Positions 1 to 12,137 of a DNA stretch of 64,000 nucleotides are shown here, in pieces (within the stretch, counting starts at the first letter, position 1; each line of letters begins with the position of its first letter). Source of the DNA: Topomyia yanbarensis (taxonomy: Eukaryota > Arthropoda > Insecta > Diptera > Culicidae); the NCBI RefSeq assembly GCF_030247195.1, contig NC_080671.1, positions 104,767,845 through 104,831,844 of the forward strand, in the 5' to 3' direction. Below the pieces are notes generated by a model. That model had not been told where the DNA came from, did no database searches, and saw only the letters and a program-made list of their open reading frames with translations. Both the position numbers and the translations under genes were made by a program.

Positions 1-2662
1 GATATGCTAAGTTTCTGATATTGATGTTAAACTGGGATGGAATAACAATAGAAGGAAAATAATGGTGCGACGTTCGTGCCTATCTTTGCTTATACGAGCT
101 AAAGTCAAAAATATCAAAAGATTGAATAAAACGAACTTGTGGCAAAAATTTTGCTCGGAGTTTTTATTTCGCTCCCAACATTGCTAAAACTCAAAACACT
201 CAACTACATAGATATAGGGTACAATAGAATCGATGTGGGCAAAAGCTTGCTTGACACTTGTCCGTCGCCCTGGGTGATAGTGAACTCTTGCGTCAAAACA
301 TCCCCCCCTTACAAAAGCGTGTCACATTTCAATCAATCTTCCGATACAACCGCCAGGAACAAAAGATAACCTAACCGGATAGCGGTGAAGAGGCCAAACA
401 TCTTCACCAATCATGTTGCGACCACATTCATTGTGTTGAATTTAGGGAAGGGAAAAAGGTTAATCTAGGTTGATATGGCAACCCAAAATCCACTCGGGGA
501 TTTCCCATTAAAGCATTATCGTCGTCGTCGTCGTCGTCGTCGTCATGTGCGCTGAAATGCGATCGAAAATACCGATGGGTGAGACGAAAAACCAATAACC
601 TATCACACGCCGCCACACAGGTTCATCGCCGGGAAGCAGGAGTAGGTACTACTATTCATCTTCATTAGGTTGAGTTATAATCGGCGAAACTATCAACAGG
701 TTAACATTGACGCCATCTCTTTGAATCTCTTTGATCTTGCTGTGTGAGCGGTACTCTTTATGTTTCTACTACGGCGGCTTTCGGAACAGGTCAAGTCATA
801 TTAAACCGATAAAATCTCGTACAATGGGAACTCCCATCGATCGCGGGAGTCTCTCGAATCAGCAGTCTCGGCAGTGACTTATGGAATTTGATAAATCAAT
901 CGCTTATCTATCCATCAGAAGTAGTCAATCGAGACGTTTGAAAGGCAAACAATTAAATGTTGTATGAAATGATACATAATAATTTTGGTTTTGGTGTTTC
1001 ATGGGGAGCCGAGCGGCACTGGAAAATTACTTTGATGTCGTGAAACAGGTTTTTTTTCACTCGATGGTTTATGCTACCAATCGCTGAAAATTTTCGACTG
1101 GAAATACAAATAAAGATAATTTATATTTTCAAATGATACAAAATACGCTAATTTAAATGAATCGTTCTAACTCTTTTATCATAAGGTCAACTAGATTTCT
1201 CATCGCCAGAAATCCCAAAAAATGATCCAATCCCAGCAAATATGGAATGGAAAAGTAATTTAGAACGGATCAAACAACCTACGCACCGGTCGCCCTTCCG
1301 GATATTGATTTTCCACCATTCATTGGAACGGGTAAACCAGTTATTCTTTTGTACCATACCGCACTTTTTTTCTGTGCCGCATTGCCGCGTATGGAAACAT
1401 AGGGCAACAAGGCGCTGGAATTCCCACACTTGGATCAGCTCCAACAATGCAAGATTTGACGCTTCACAACGCTCCATAGGATGGCAACGATCCGTGGAAT
1501 GCAGCGCCCTTCGTCGGATTGAGCGGAAGTTGAATTTGCCAGTTCATGGTATAGTCGTACGTGTTTGCTACACAGCTTCCAAGAATTCGCCTAAAATCAA
1601 TATAGGTTTAGGGCAGAAGACCGAATAATTGTGCAAGCAAGTATTAGCTGAACCGAAGTTAGCGAAACGATTTAAAATACAAAATTTAGCTTAAATGCAG
1701 TTTAATTATTTTTCCTTCAAAATAACATGACCCACAGATCATTTCCTCGTTTTTGTTAAGTTTCCTTAGGTGTACCACTATGCTGTTATCTCCCTACGGT
1801 ATGTGAATATTGTGTCATGCAAACATTTAACCGAATTGTAACCAGATTGTATATATGCCCTCTCCAGTTAACATTCAAAGTACCAAACCTCACACCAAAA
1901 TTGATGTTCAATTGGCCAGAACTTTTTGCCTTCCAATCGATTATGATGCCGTTTTTGCAAAGGAACCGGAAATTATTTCAATTTTAATAAATGGCTCGAA
2001 AATTGCATTTGGTCACTTTAGCGCGGAACAGATACAGAATCCAATGCTCATATTTGCCTATTTTAATTCTTGATGTAGATTACAGTTAAGCTTTCAATAT
2101 TTGGGCCCCGTTTGAAAATATCGGCTGTGCTGCCAAGTCAGTTTTGAATGTCAATAACTTTCTTTGTATTAGACGGAATGACTTATTTCTGAAGTGGAAT
2201 ACTTCTAACCAGAGCCGCGAAAAATCGGGATCCCCAGGAGAGCTTGGAAGAAAAAAAAATCAATTCATGCACATCGCGATGAATTTGCCGTTTGCTTACA
2301 TCTTCATTCTATCGTATCGTTTTTTCTTGATCTTGAAAGAAATTATCGAGCAAAAATTCGCTAGACATAGATTACGCAATTCACTTAAGTTCGAAAATGT
2401 AAAATATGTCACCTTGTGCCTTCAATTTGTTCACATAATAACAAATGAATGCTTTGGTTGGTGCATGAATTCACATTTCCTCTACAGTCAAGCATTCGAT
2501 TTTGTACGAAATGCAGTCAGCTTGAATGTGAATGAACCAGGGAGACGTTGAAAAAGAATGTAGGTTTCGATAAATTCAAGCAGAAATACGCACCCAGATT
2601 TTCAAAACAAGGTCTCCGTTTCAAAATTTTCGGCGAAATTTTGCCTGATTTTTTAAAGATAA
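1..2662. other. Unassigned sequence with a (TCG)n tract
   Basis: No recognisable gene. A trinucleotide tract of TCG/CGT lies at about 519-543; read on the minus strand it gives a run of Asp codons, which is a repeat artefact. Short open frames at 1242-1628 (+), 1187-1477 (-) and 2144-2551 (+) overlap one another or lack any recognisable domain, and I do not support them as genes. The right edge abuts the poly(A) end of the truncated LINE. Confidence 0.5.
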
Positions 2663-3204
2663 TTTTTTTTTCAATTTGTTTATTTGATAAGGCACGAATG
2701 CGTTAGTTTAAAGCTGCCATTTTTTCATTGCTTTACATTTTAATTTTTTTAAAATTAGGGGGTTACACGTTTCAATATTATTTTGCTTTATATAATGAAA
2801 CTAAAAAAACTTTACAGCTAACTTATACATATAAAAGAGGCGATAATATAATATTCGTAAGATTAAGGGGACGGGTCATTTTGTGTGTTCTTTGTATAGT
2901 AATTCACTTTATGATTTTTAGAAGGGAGATTGTAGGAGAAATTAATTATTAACTAAGCGGAACATTTTACAAGCTTATTAACTAGAAATAACTAGAGAGA
3001 GTGGTTCAAGATTAGGGGGAATTAATTAGGGCTATTTTAAAGTAGTTGTACTGTTGTTCCTTTTTTAACGAGATTAACTATTGATCAACTAAAACTAGAA
3101 GATAGGGGGCACATAAGTTTTGGGAAGATATTCAAGGGGAGAAGAGGGTGAAGTCATACATCTGTGTATCAGAGACATGGAAGAGAGGGTGGAGAAGGAT
3201 GAAC

Positions 3205-3224
3205 GGGGGGGGGGGGGGGGGGGG
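3205..3224. repeat. Poly-G tract (20 G)
   Basis: A run of 20 G lies in the 3' untranslated region of the truncated LINE. The corresponding place in the full copy (near 52255 and 52449, other strand) has about eight or nine C. The tract length is prone to replication or sequencing error. Confidence 0.9.
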
Positions 3225-3538
3225 TGATATAAATTTCAGTTTCCGGCATCAGGAATCAACGGCCAGGATTACAGATTCGAACGCATGCATCAAGTATTGG
3301 GACGCCGGGCGGTTTTCCTCGAGCTGGCGGGGGGTTCCTCCAGACGATTTCGTAGTACGGTTCGGATACGGATCGGAAACACACCGCGTTGCGCGTGTGA
3401 TGTTGTACTGTATGTCTCGTGTTGTTGGTTCATTCGACAGATGTTTTGTCTTGTCTTGGAGTCGTATCAGACTATCGTTGGGGTACGGCAGGCGGAAGAG
3501 GGAACTTCTGGGAATGATAAGAGAAAAGATAGGGGCAT

Positions 3539-5535
3539 TTAAATTTGGATATTGATGGTTTTGAGGAACGTGTATATTAGGGACATGTAGAGAATATCGC
3601 GGCTTGCTAGTACATCTCGAACCGGGACATTGGGTGATCTTCCTCGGGCCCGAAGGGAATCGAATAGTTGAGATCTGGCAGAACAGTACTCGGCGCATGC
3701 CCAGACAACATGTTCGACATCGTGATAACCGTTGCCACAAGCGCAGATACCGCTATCCACGAGCCCAATACGCCAGAGATGTGCGTCCAGCGTGTAGTGA
3801 TTGGACATGAGCCGAGACATCACGCGAATGAAATCCCGACCCACATGCAACCCCCCCCCCCCCCCCAACCAAGGTTTCGTCGATACCTTAGGGATTATCG
3901 AATGTAGCCACCTTCCCAGTTCACCATTACTCCATGCAGTTTGCCAACTTTCGAGGGTTCTGTGATGAGTAATACTGAAAAATCCGCTGTAGCTAATTGG
4001 TCTTTCATATATGTCACCTTGTAAAGCGCCCGCCTTAGCTAAAGAGTCCGCTTCTTCATTTCCTGGAATGGAACAATGCGAGGGAACCCAAACTTGTACG
4101 ATCTTACAGACAAAGCACGCAGGCGCTCCCAGATTTTCCCCAGAAAATATGGAATGTGCTTTCTAGGTTTCATTGAATGGAGAGCCTCGATTGAGCTGAG
4201 GCTATCCGAGGCAATAAAGTAATGATCGGTGGGCAAAGTATCAATGATCTCAAGGGTATACTGAATAGCAGCAAGTTCTGCGACGTAAACTGAAGCAGGA
4301 TAATTGAGTTTGAATGAGGCGGTGAGGTTTTGATTGAATATACCGAAGCCAGTGGAGCCGTCGAGGCTTGACCCGTCGGTGTAAAACATTTTGTTGCAGT
4401 CGACTTCTCGGAATTTACTATGAAAGATGCTTGGGATCACTTGCGGACGTATGTGATCCGGAATTCCATGAATCTCGTCTTTCATGGATGTGTCGAAGAA
4501 TACAGTTGAATCAGAAGCATGAAGGAGATTGACACGGTTGGGATAGTATGAAGAAGGATTGATATTTTCTGCCATGTAATCAAAGTACAAGGACATAAAT
4601 CGGGTTTGAGAATTGAGCTCAACAAGCCTTTCGAAATTTGCAATTACTAACGGGTTCAAGATATCGCATCGGATGAGCAATCGATATGACAGGTCCCAAA
4701 ATCGATTTTTCAGCGGAAGAACGCCCGCCAGCACTTCTAAACTCATCGTATGTGTCGAGTGCATGCAACCCAAAGCAATACGCAAACAACAATATTGGAT
4801 TCGCTCTAGTTTGATGAAATGTATGTTTGCAGCGGAGCGGAGACAGAAACTCCCGTACTCCATCACCGATAATATCGTTGTTTGGTACAGCCTGATAAGG
4901 TCTCCTGGGTGGGCACCCCGGTTATTGTACGGAGAAAGTTGATCCTTTGTTGGCACTTCTGTTTCAGATACCTAATGTGACATCCCCAGGTTCCTTTAGA
5001 GTCGAACCAGACCCCAAGATATTTGAAAGCTGAAACCTGAGCAATAGTTTGACCCATTAATTGGAGCTGTAGTTGCGCTGGTTCACGCTTCCTTGAAAAT
5101 ACGACTAGCTCAGTTTTCTCCGTGGAGAACTCGATACCCAGCTGGAGGGCCCAAGCAGACAAATTGTCCAAGGTATCTTGCAATGGTCCTTGCAGATCGA
5201 CGGCTTTGGGTCCTGTAATAGAGACCACGCCGTCATCTGCAAGCTGCCTTAGCGTGCAGGAATTGACAAGACATTCGTCAATGTCATTCACGTAAAAGTT
5301 ATAGAGAAGGGGGCTTAGACATGAGCCCTGGGGAAGACCCATGTCGCTAATTCTTGATGTCGATAAATCACCATGCGAAAAATGCATGTTTTTCGGATAG
5401 CAAGTTTAGCAAAAAGTTGTTAAGAGTCGGTGAAAGACCATGCTGGTGCAGCTTCTCAGAAAGAATTGTGATAGAAACTGAATCAAAAGCCTCCTTTATA
5501 TCTAGGAAAACTGATGCCATCTGCTCTTTGCTAGC
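3539..5535 (-). pseudogene. ORF2 3' part: RT, RNase H and C-terminal Cys/His region, frameshifted
   Basis: Reading 5535 down to 3539 gives RT from motif A (FLDIKEAFDS), motif B (GLPQGSCLSP) and motif C (LADDG), the thumb, RNase H (YTDGSS, AELAAIQYTL, ASDSLSS) and the C-terminal CACGNGYH..HVVWAC zinc-binding-like segment. Compared with the copy at 48 kb it has small deletions near 5385 (2 nt), 4925 (about 5 nt) and 4100 (about 10 nt), and a homopolymer expansion at 3851-3866, each breaking the frame. The EN domain and the first part of RT are absent through 5' truncation. It cannot encode a working polymerase. Confidence 0.93.
3851..3866. repeat. Poly-C tract (16 C)
   Basis: A run of 16 C inside the RNase H-to-C-terminal linker of the truncated ORF2. 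The full copy has a short G-rich stretch here (near 51621), so the run is an expansion, and it shifts the frame. Confidence 0.9.
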
Positions 5536-7547
5536 AGTTTTTAGATTTGCACGGGGGCTGCACACTCACAAAAAATGGTTGGGTTTGGTTGAACAGTGTA
5601 TTCAGATGAATTTAAGTGTTTACAAGGTCCCATTTTAACTGGAAAAACTGTATTTTTAGATTCCGTCAGTTCTTGGGGGCCAATGATATTTTATGAACAT
5701 GGAAGTATAAAGAAATATTGACCAGACTCTTTAAAGGGAAATGGTAGCACTGGCGAATCGCCCGGACATGTTTTAGTTAACGTCTAATATTTTTCAAAGT
5801 TTTTCTGTGATATACAGTATATTCAACAGGAAAATGAAGTAATTCGTTTAGTAGGTAGTTTTTCCTGTTGAGTTACGTGTTAGTAGGTTAAAATATCGCG
5901 AGAAAAGTGTAATTTTGCATAGTGATTTATCGTCACAATTTTGCTATTGAAGTATGTGAAGCAAGTAGCGAAAAAATAAACCCGTTTATTTCGATTAGCG
6001 CCTGCAGCGCCGTCTGCACCTGTGTAGCTGATGCAAACATTTCACGGATGGAGGAGAATTCTTCACAAAAATCTCATGAATTGATTTATTCAGAGCTGGT
6101 GATCGTTTCATCCAAGCATGCAAAATGCCTACCTTTTCTGCGGTTGTAATTTTTTTGCCTACATTCTCATTTCTCTTTCGACGTTGCTGTCTTTCGCTAT
6201 TGCAGGACGCCCAGCGCTGTGCGGCAGTCTGTAAGCAAAGCAGTAACATGACAAAAATACTGCCCGCAGTACAGCCACCAGACGTGAGCGGTACAGTTTC
6301 CCTTTCCTTATTTTACACTTTTTAATATTCTTAATCTAATCAATATTTTCAATCAAAAACGACGTCAATGAATGCTGTTCGTTTACCCCACGACCGGCAT
6401 CAACGCTTTCGTGTGCGGGCCTCTCCATTTGACTACGCAGAGGAAAGTGTACAAAGCGAGAGAACAAACATTACTACGCCACACTCTCACCGAGCAGTCG
6501 GAGTACAGCAGCAAAACAAATGTATTCTACTGCTCTACGGGAAAATGTACTGGGTTTGGCTACCGTTCTGGCAAGAACTGTAGTGATGTGCAGAGTTAAA
6601 AATATTCAAATTCATTGAATGAAAATTGATCATATTCAGCCGCATTCATTTTCAATGTTCAGTGACGCAGCTGAAAATGTCAAACGAACAAACCGCCCAT
6701 TCATCCATGCAGATTTTCATTCGTCTCCGATTATTACACGAAGCTACCGTGCAGCAACGAATCAAACGTATCAAAGTAGGCCCTGGCACAATGTAAGCGA
6801 TGATGATTGTTGTTTTATACGCTTTACCGGCATTTGAAAACATTTTCCTACATAATTAGTGAAATGAATATATTGTACGATATTCAACTGAAAGAATAAG
6901 AAGGGATATTTGAATGAATATTTTTTCTATTCACCGCGAGTCGTGTCAGGTTCATTTTCAGCCGTCAAAAAAGAGCATCGATTATTTTTAACTCTGGTGA
7001 TGTGTCGCTGTAGCGGGCTGTACGGCTTGTGCAAATGTAAATATACCGAAAAAAATGTAGTTTACTGATACCTTTGGCATCCCTGTTCATGTCTATTTTC
7101 AATACTTGTCTACCTTCAAAAATATTTTACTTTTTGTACATACTTGCCAGAATCAAAAATATGTTTCATTCTGGAAGTGCAAATATATTGCAAATGTCCA
7201 ATTGATACGTGGATGTATTCGCGCGGGGATTATTGTATATGAAGGCGGCCTCAGAATGTACGTGTAGGAACAGGCATTCTTGAAATGGGTCATAGGATGT
7301 ACAGTAGAGCTATCGCCTTTCATTTTCAGGGCTAAACATGTGTACATCTATCGATGAAGACAAATATATCATTACATAGATGCAGACAAGTTTCTTCCAT
7401 AAAACACTGCCGGTCAGTGGAAAATGGATTGTATACACACCCATGTATTCGTGTGTTTTTTATAATATCTATTTTCATTCTAGGAGCTAGATTTACAGAG
7501 CAGCGTGCACTCAGTGCACTAGCGCGACTTCCGGAAGGTTAAGCTGC
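5536..7547. other. Unassigned sequence
   Basis: No gene recognised. A short inverted pair (caacaggaaaa / ttttcctgttg) lies near 5826-5873. Two overlapping frames at 6368-6599 and opposing frames at 5995-6325 have no recognisable domains. A possible splice-acceptor-like junction followed by an 18-codon open frame lies at 7484-7537 (see findings). Confidence 0.4.
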
Positions 7548-7557
7548 CTCGAAGCTT

Positions 7558-7841
7558 GTGATAGTGTGGGAAATGAAATGAGTAGGCTTTCTTATAAACG
7601 TCATTCCGATCCGGAAGTGACTGGATTATCTTGTTAAGAAAAGTTTATATATTTAAACATTTCATTTTAAATTAATTAATATCTACCCGATGTAAAGAAA
7701 TAATCCTAGCCTCGTCGCCAGATGTGGTGCTTCGGATATGAGTGAAAGGAAATACGTCCGTGCACGTCAGCCATTACTTTATTTCTGACTTCTTTATTCC
7801 CTATCTCGCAAAGCCTACTCATTTCAATTCCCACACTATCA
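7558..7841. mobile_element. Inverted-repeat element (MITE-like), about 284 bp
   Basis: The ends are 33-bp inverted repeats with one mismatch: 7558-7590 starts gtgatagtgtgggaaatgaa, and 7809-7841 is its reverse complement. The similarity continues weakly outward through cgaa..agctt. There is no coding capacity. No clear target duplication was found, so the superfamily is undetermined. It lies just upstream of the Bel/Pao remnant. Confidence 0.75.
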
Positions 7842-7879
7842 CAAAGCTATTTCGGAAATGCAAGATCACACAAGGTCGA

Positions 7880-9112
7880 AGAAGTCCAGCTTCACATCTG
7901 AGATGAAATGGCGTACGGATGCGTGGCTGCTTCCGTGCAATCGTGCGGGGTAAGGTGGGGTGTTCACTAGTGATGAGTCGAGCGAAGGTGGACCTTTCGA
8001 TTCCGCACCTAGAACTAGCGACAGCGGTTCTTGCTGCAAGGCTGGCACGAACGATCGAGGAGAATCACTGCTTCACAATCAGTAGAGTGGCCTTCTGTAT
8101 CGATGCAGAAGTGGTTGGATCAGCGCCACTACAAGCAATTTGGCAATTTTCGCATTGGTGAAATTCTTAGTTTGACTAAACTGACAGATTGGCGAAGGGT
8201 TCCGACGAGGTTGAATGTGGCGGATCTGGTAACCAAATGGGGTAAAGGCCTGGAGATAAACCCCAACAGCCTGTGGGTACGTGGGCAACAATTTTTGTAC
8301 GACATTCTGGAAGAATGGCCGAAGAGAGAATTACCTCCTGCTAACACTACAGAGGAACTTCGGGTTCACTTGATGGCGCACGACGTGAACCTTGCACAGG
8401 CTATCGTGGACAAGTGCTGGTGAGAACGATGGCATTCGTAATTTGATTCGAATGGAGGGCAGCGCTGAGAAAGCCGAGTTGTCATTCGATCTACGTTTTC
8501 CAACGATCCTGCCACATCAGCATAGAATCACGCAGCTGATTGTTCAGCACGAGAAGAGTGGTTACGGATATCGTCAGGCGGTAAAGAACAAGTTGAAGTA
8601 GTTGTTCTACATTTCGCAGCTTGCGCGGTAGTTCGGACGGTTGACAGACGAAATTCGGCAAACAGTAGCGGTTGAAGCGGAAGACATGATAAACTCTCGT
8701 CCACTGACGTACGTGTCTCAACAGACTCCCCGAATCAGTCTAGCGTGAATCTTCCTCCATCTCATCCAGCAGTCGCACTTCGAGACGCGTTCGCAGCAGT
8801 GGGTCAGCAATTTGTGGGAATGTTGGATCAAGGAGTACGTTCCTTCGCTGAACCAGAGGACAAAGTAGTTCGGTGAGTCGCGACCGTTAGGAGTGGGAGA
8901 CTTGGTTTACTTGGTAAAAGGTAACAAGCGGAAGTGCTGGATACGCGGGGTGATAGAGGAGGTCATCATGTCTAGTGATGGTCGAATTCGCCAGACCTGG
9001 GTACGCACAAACAGTAGACGATATAGGCGAGCAACAGCAAAACTGGCCGTGATGGAGTTTGGTAACTCCGAACCGGATGCGAAGTCTGGGACAGGGTTAC
9101 GGGCCGGGGAAT
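7880..9112 (+). pseudogene. Bel/Pao LTR-retrotransposon pol remnant
   Basis: Pieces of a Bel/Pao polyprotein appear in order but in shifting frames. First is the Pao peptidase/RNase H region (VMSRAKV..SIPHLELATAVLAARLARTIEENH near 7970-8070). Next are the conserved GEILSLTKLTDWRRVPT and LNVADLVTKWGKG segments near 8155-8250. Then comes the segment before the integrase zinc finger, with FDLRFPTILPHQHRITQLIV and EKSGYGYRQAVKNKLK (8460-8601). Last is the C-terminal integrase-associated segment (GDLVYLVKGNKRKCWIRGVI, from 8896; the DUF5641-type region). The integrase catalytic core is mostly missing between about 8720 and 8880. TGTTCTGGCATCAC at 9112 follows a purine-rich stretch and may be the start of the 3' LTR, but no second LTR copy was found. 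Multiple stops and frameshifts make it a dead copy. Confidence 0.85.
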
Positions 9113-9194
9113 GTTCTGGCATCACTGGCAGTTGCACCGTTCTAAAGTGATCGCAACAGAGAGTTCTTATGTAGAATTCTTTTTTGTTGATTTT

Positions 9195-9312
9195 TGTCTT
9201 TCTCATATTTACAAAGAGCTATACAATCACTACAAAAATTGCCCGCATAAGCGAGACCCCGAGGGAAGAGTGCCATATTCCGCTTGGCTCGTGAATATCA
9301 AATGCGTCTGAC
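9195..9312 (+). repeat. Degenerate head of the dispersed repeat
   Basis: The sequence from ctttctcatatttacaaaga to the gcgtctgac at about 9311 follows the same order of landmarks as the head of the repeat at 33000-33146 and 44925-45040: ctttctc, a ctatacaatcact block, a GC-rich block, then a degraded cattcg..cgtcgag block. It is strongly diverged. Confidence 0.5.
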
Positions 9313-12096
9313 TTGAAAAGTTTATTTACGACACTAAATCACTCTCTTGATAATTTCTTAGGATTGATCAGCTATTTTCGTCCGCGTCCCTTATCACCAA
9401 TTTTTATACATACAGTGATTCATCAGCAGTGCTATCTTTGAAAATGAACCACCTTGGTTATGCAACTAATTTTCCCGATCTTTTTTTAAATGCAAATAGT
9501 TAAGCAATCTTCATTTCGTTATATTCTGAATTGCACATATTTTGTCGCATGTAATTTTAAATGTACTTTCATTTGATGGCATTGCAAGGGAACACGTATC
9601 CGCCGGTAGATGCCAATCGAGCTGACATTTCTTTAGACTGAACAAACTAATTTATTTGTTTGTCTAGTGTTTATTTGACCAACTAGGAAACGAATCCACT
9701 GGGTCTTTAATGCGGGTGGGAAATACGCATGGTCTTGTCTGAGTGAATGACTTTTGAATTATGTATGAGGGTGGAGAATTGACAATTCGCAAGATCAATT
9801 CAAATCCAATTACCAATTTGCGGCAATCATTTCAGCACGAGGAACAAATGTTTTATGGTCATATTTAATGCTTTACTTTTAGTCCATTAACTCATCAGTC
9901 AATTATACGGAGCTAAGAATAAGTACGTACTATTTGGAATCGGGGGTGTTTGATTCGTGCATGATGTTAATATCGTGTGGGAACGCAGCATCTTCATTGT
10001 AATATCGGAACGTTTAACTCGAACGAGGTGGAAAATTTCAAGTTACGGGATCTCAATATGCTTGTGATTATACCAATAAGGATCATTTATAAATTCTGCC
10101 ACGCTATTAGGAGGAAGAGATATTACTAATTGTGACATAAATGGGAGGGGAGCACGTCATGTGCTTTGACGCAATCGGCCGTTTTACGCACGATTGCGCC
10201 ATGCATATAGGAAATTCCAGAGAACATGAACACTTTTGCGAGTAGTGGCATTAAAGTGCTACTACAAAATGAAGGGAAAACTAACTGATTCGTATTAGAC
10301 CAAGGGGAAAAATAACGTGGTAATATGACAGAGAGTTAGTTAGTATTGGGTAATCTTTGCGTGAAATAATTTTTGAATGTTCCACCATACCACTTTTAAA
10401 CTCTTTGTTTACGGTCCATTTTGCATTGTCAACAACACTCCCGACAGCCGGCTGTCCGGAGTTCAAGTTGTTTTCGATGAAACAATCTCAATAAACGATT
10501 AGCCAGAGTTTAAACACCTAGAAGATTTACGTATCCTACAGTTAATAAACTATTCAAACATGCACGAAAATATAGTCTCAGTCGCATCGCTTGCTTGAAG
10601 CTAATCCTGACTAACAACCCACTACCCAATCCGTGGTACTTATGGAAGTGTCACGTCGAGTCGGGGCCTTCCGTTAAGTAAGTACCGCATCAAAACCTCC
10701 TTTCTCATCCCAAGTTACGGTAAAGATGGTCGTGGATAAATTGTTATTCCCAAACAATGCTCCTCAAGTAGTCTGGCTCGAAGTGAGAGTCATCAGTCTG
10801 CAATCTACGAAGTATACTGTGCTTACGCAACGCAACGCCACGCAATATCTATTTTCATTCTAGGAGAGGGCCATTGTAATCTAGAATTACACTCCTGGCT
10901 GATCAGATCCTGCCTGAAAAATACAATTGGCTTAAATTAAAAACTTTCTACTTGAATGAACTTAATCAGACAATTCCAGTCATTGTAACATATGATAGAT
11001 TTTATTGCAACTTGTGACTGAAAATCTAGTTTGTCTTTTCAATATTAAAAGAAAGACGATTGAAAGAGAAAAAAACGGAATATGCTTGATAACTTTTAGG
11101 ACAGATTCAATTCATCAGAATGTAAAAATGTAGGGTTTTGCACGCTCTCAAATCGCATTTTATTTTCAAAAGAAACACATTTCACAAAGTCTTAGGAAAA
11201 GGCATGAAAACCAAGTTTCAAAGTTTCATAATTCCCCAAGAAGAAATTTCGGAAGAAAGCGTTATTGGCAGAACACGGATCACAACAGTAAACGATAGTG
11301 CTTGGAAATCGAAGCAGGCATAGTTCATTCTCTCAAATACTCACGAGTGTATGCATGCTTACCACTGCTCTCAAATTCACCCATCGTGTATACAACGCGT
11401 CACAAATTAGAACTTTCAACGTATTTCAATAAAGGTCAAATCATCAAATTCTAGTATATTCTGTTTATGTTGATTGAATCTGTCGTGAAATTTTGTCTAC
11501 TTTCCGGATCTGTAATAAGTTTTGATATAGGCGTTCATTTGATAAAGTTGTAACATATTTGTTGAATGAAGATTCGTCAAATCGTTGTAAACGTCACGAA
11601 AGAATGTGTCAAGAGAATCTTGCGAGAAAATAGCTTTGCCGCAACGAGATGGAAAATCCTTGCAAGAGAGTTACAAAAACATCTGCATCTGCATCTGTAT
11701 ATTCTTACTAAAACCCACTGCAATATGCTGGAAACCACAGTGATTCTTTTTCCGATATATCATACTAAAATCCGCCGTAAACCACAAAATTCTTGTTTAA
11801 TGTCATAATTATATAAACCGTTACAATCTGTTAAAATCCGCTATAACCTTTTGTACCCCGCGGCATCCTTATAATATTCTCGAAATTACAAATTTAATTT
11901 GTAAATGGTTCAAAAGCAGATCAAAAATGCAAACGATTGACAGAAATATCACTAGGAAACAATAATAAACAACTTCTGCGTTCTGCGTTGCCAGTTCCAA
12001 TGATATTTCATCAAAGTACACTGTCACTTTGACACTGTACTTTTCCAAGTACAGGGTAACGTAAAACGTTTCCTCGAAAAATCATCAGAGCAATCC
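9313..12096. other. Unassigned AT-rich sequence
   Basis: No gene or transposon recognised. A 23-bp segment at 10844-10866 is an exact direct copy of 7464-7486 and ends in an acceptor-like ttttcattctag. A short inverted pair (gcgcaatcg type) lies near 10170-10200. A GTAAGT donor-like site lies near 10676. Confidence 0.4.
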
Positions 12097-12137
12097 GTAT
12101 ACAACTAAATGCAGCATATTTGCATTTGGTTGTATAC
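12097..12137. repeat. Small hairpin
   Basis: 17-nt arms (gtatacaactaaatgca at 12097-12113 against 12121-12137) pair with one mismatch around a 7-nt loop. No flanking features show whether it is transcribed. Confidence 0.6.

Larger units (their letters stand above)
2663..5535 (-). mobile_element. 5'-truncated I-clade non-LTR retrotransposon
   Basis: This is a second, inverted copy of the element at 46641-53000. Its A-rich 3' end is the T run at 2663-2671. The 3' untranslated region runs to about 3538, then the 3' part of ORF2. Similarity to the full copy stops abruptly near 5535, inside the RT domain, which is the usual 5' truncation of LINE insertion. Shared protein segments differ at only a few residues, so the two copies are closely related and probably fairly young. 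I found no convincing target-site duplication: the left flank (before 2663) and right flank (after 5535) share only short T/A-rich similarity. Confidence 0.93.

Noticed and set aside
428..616. Minus-strand frame with a run of nine Asp
   Set aside because: The Asp run is the translation of a TCG/CGT microsatellite.
2144..2551. 135-codon plus-strand frame with a hydrophobic segment
   Set aside because: No known domain, no splice or promoter context, and AT-rich composition like the surrounding non-coding sequence.
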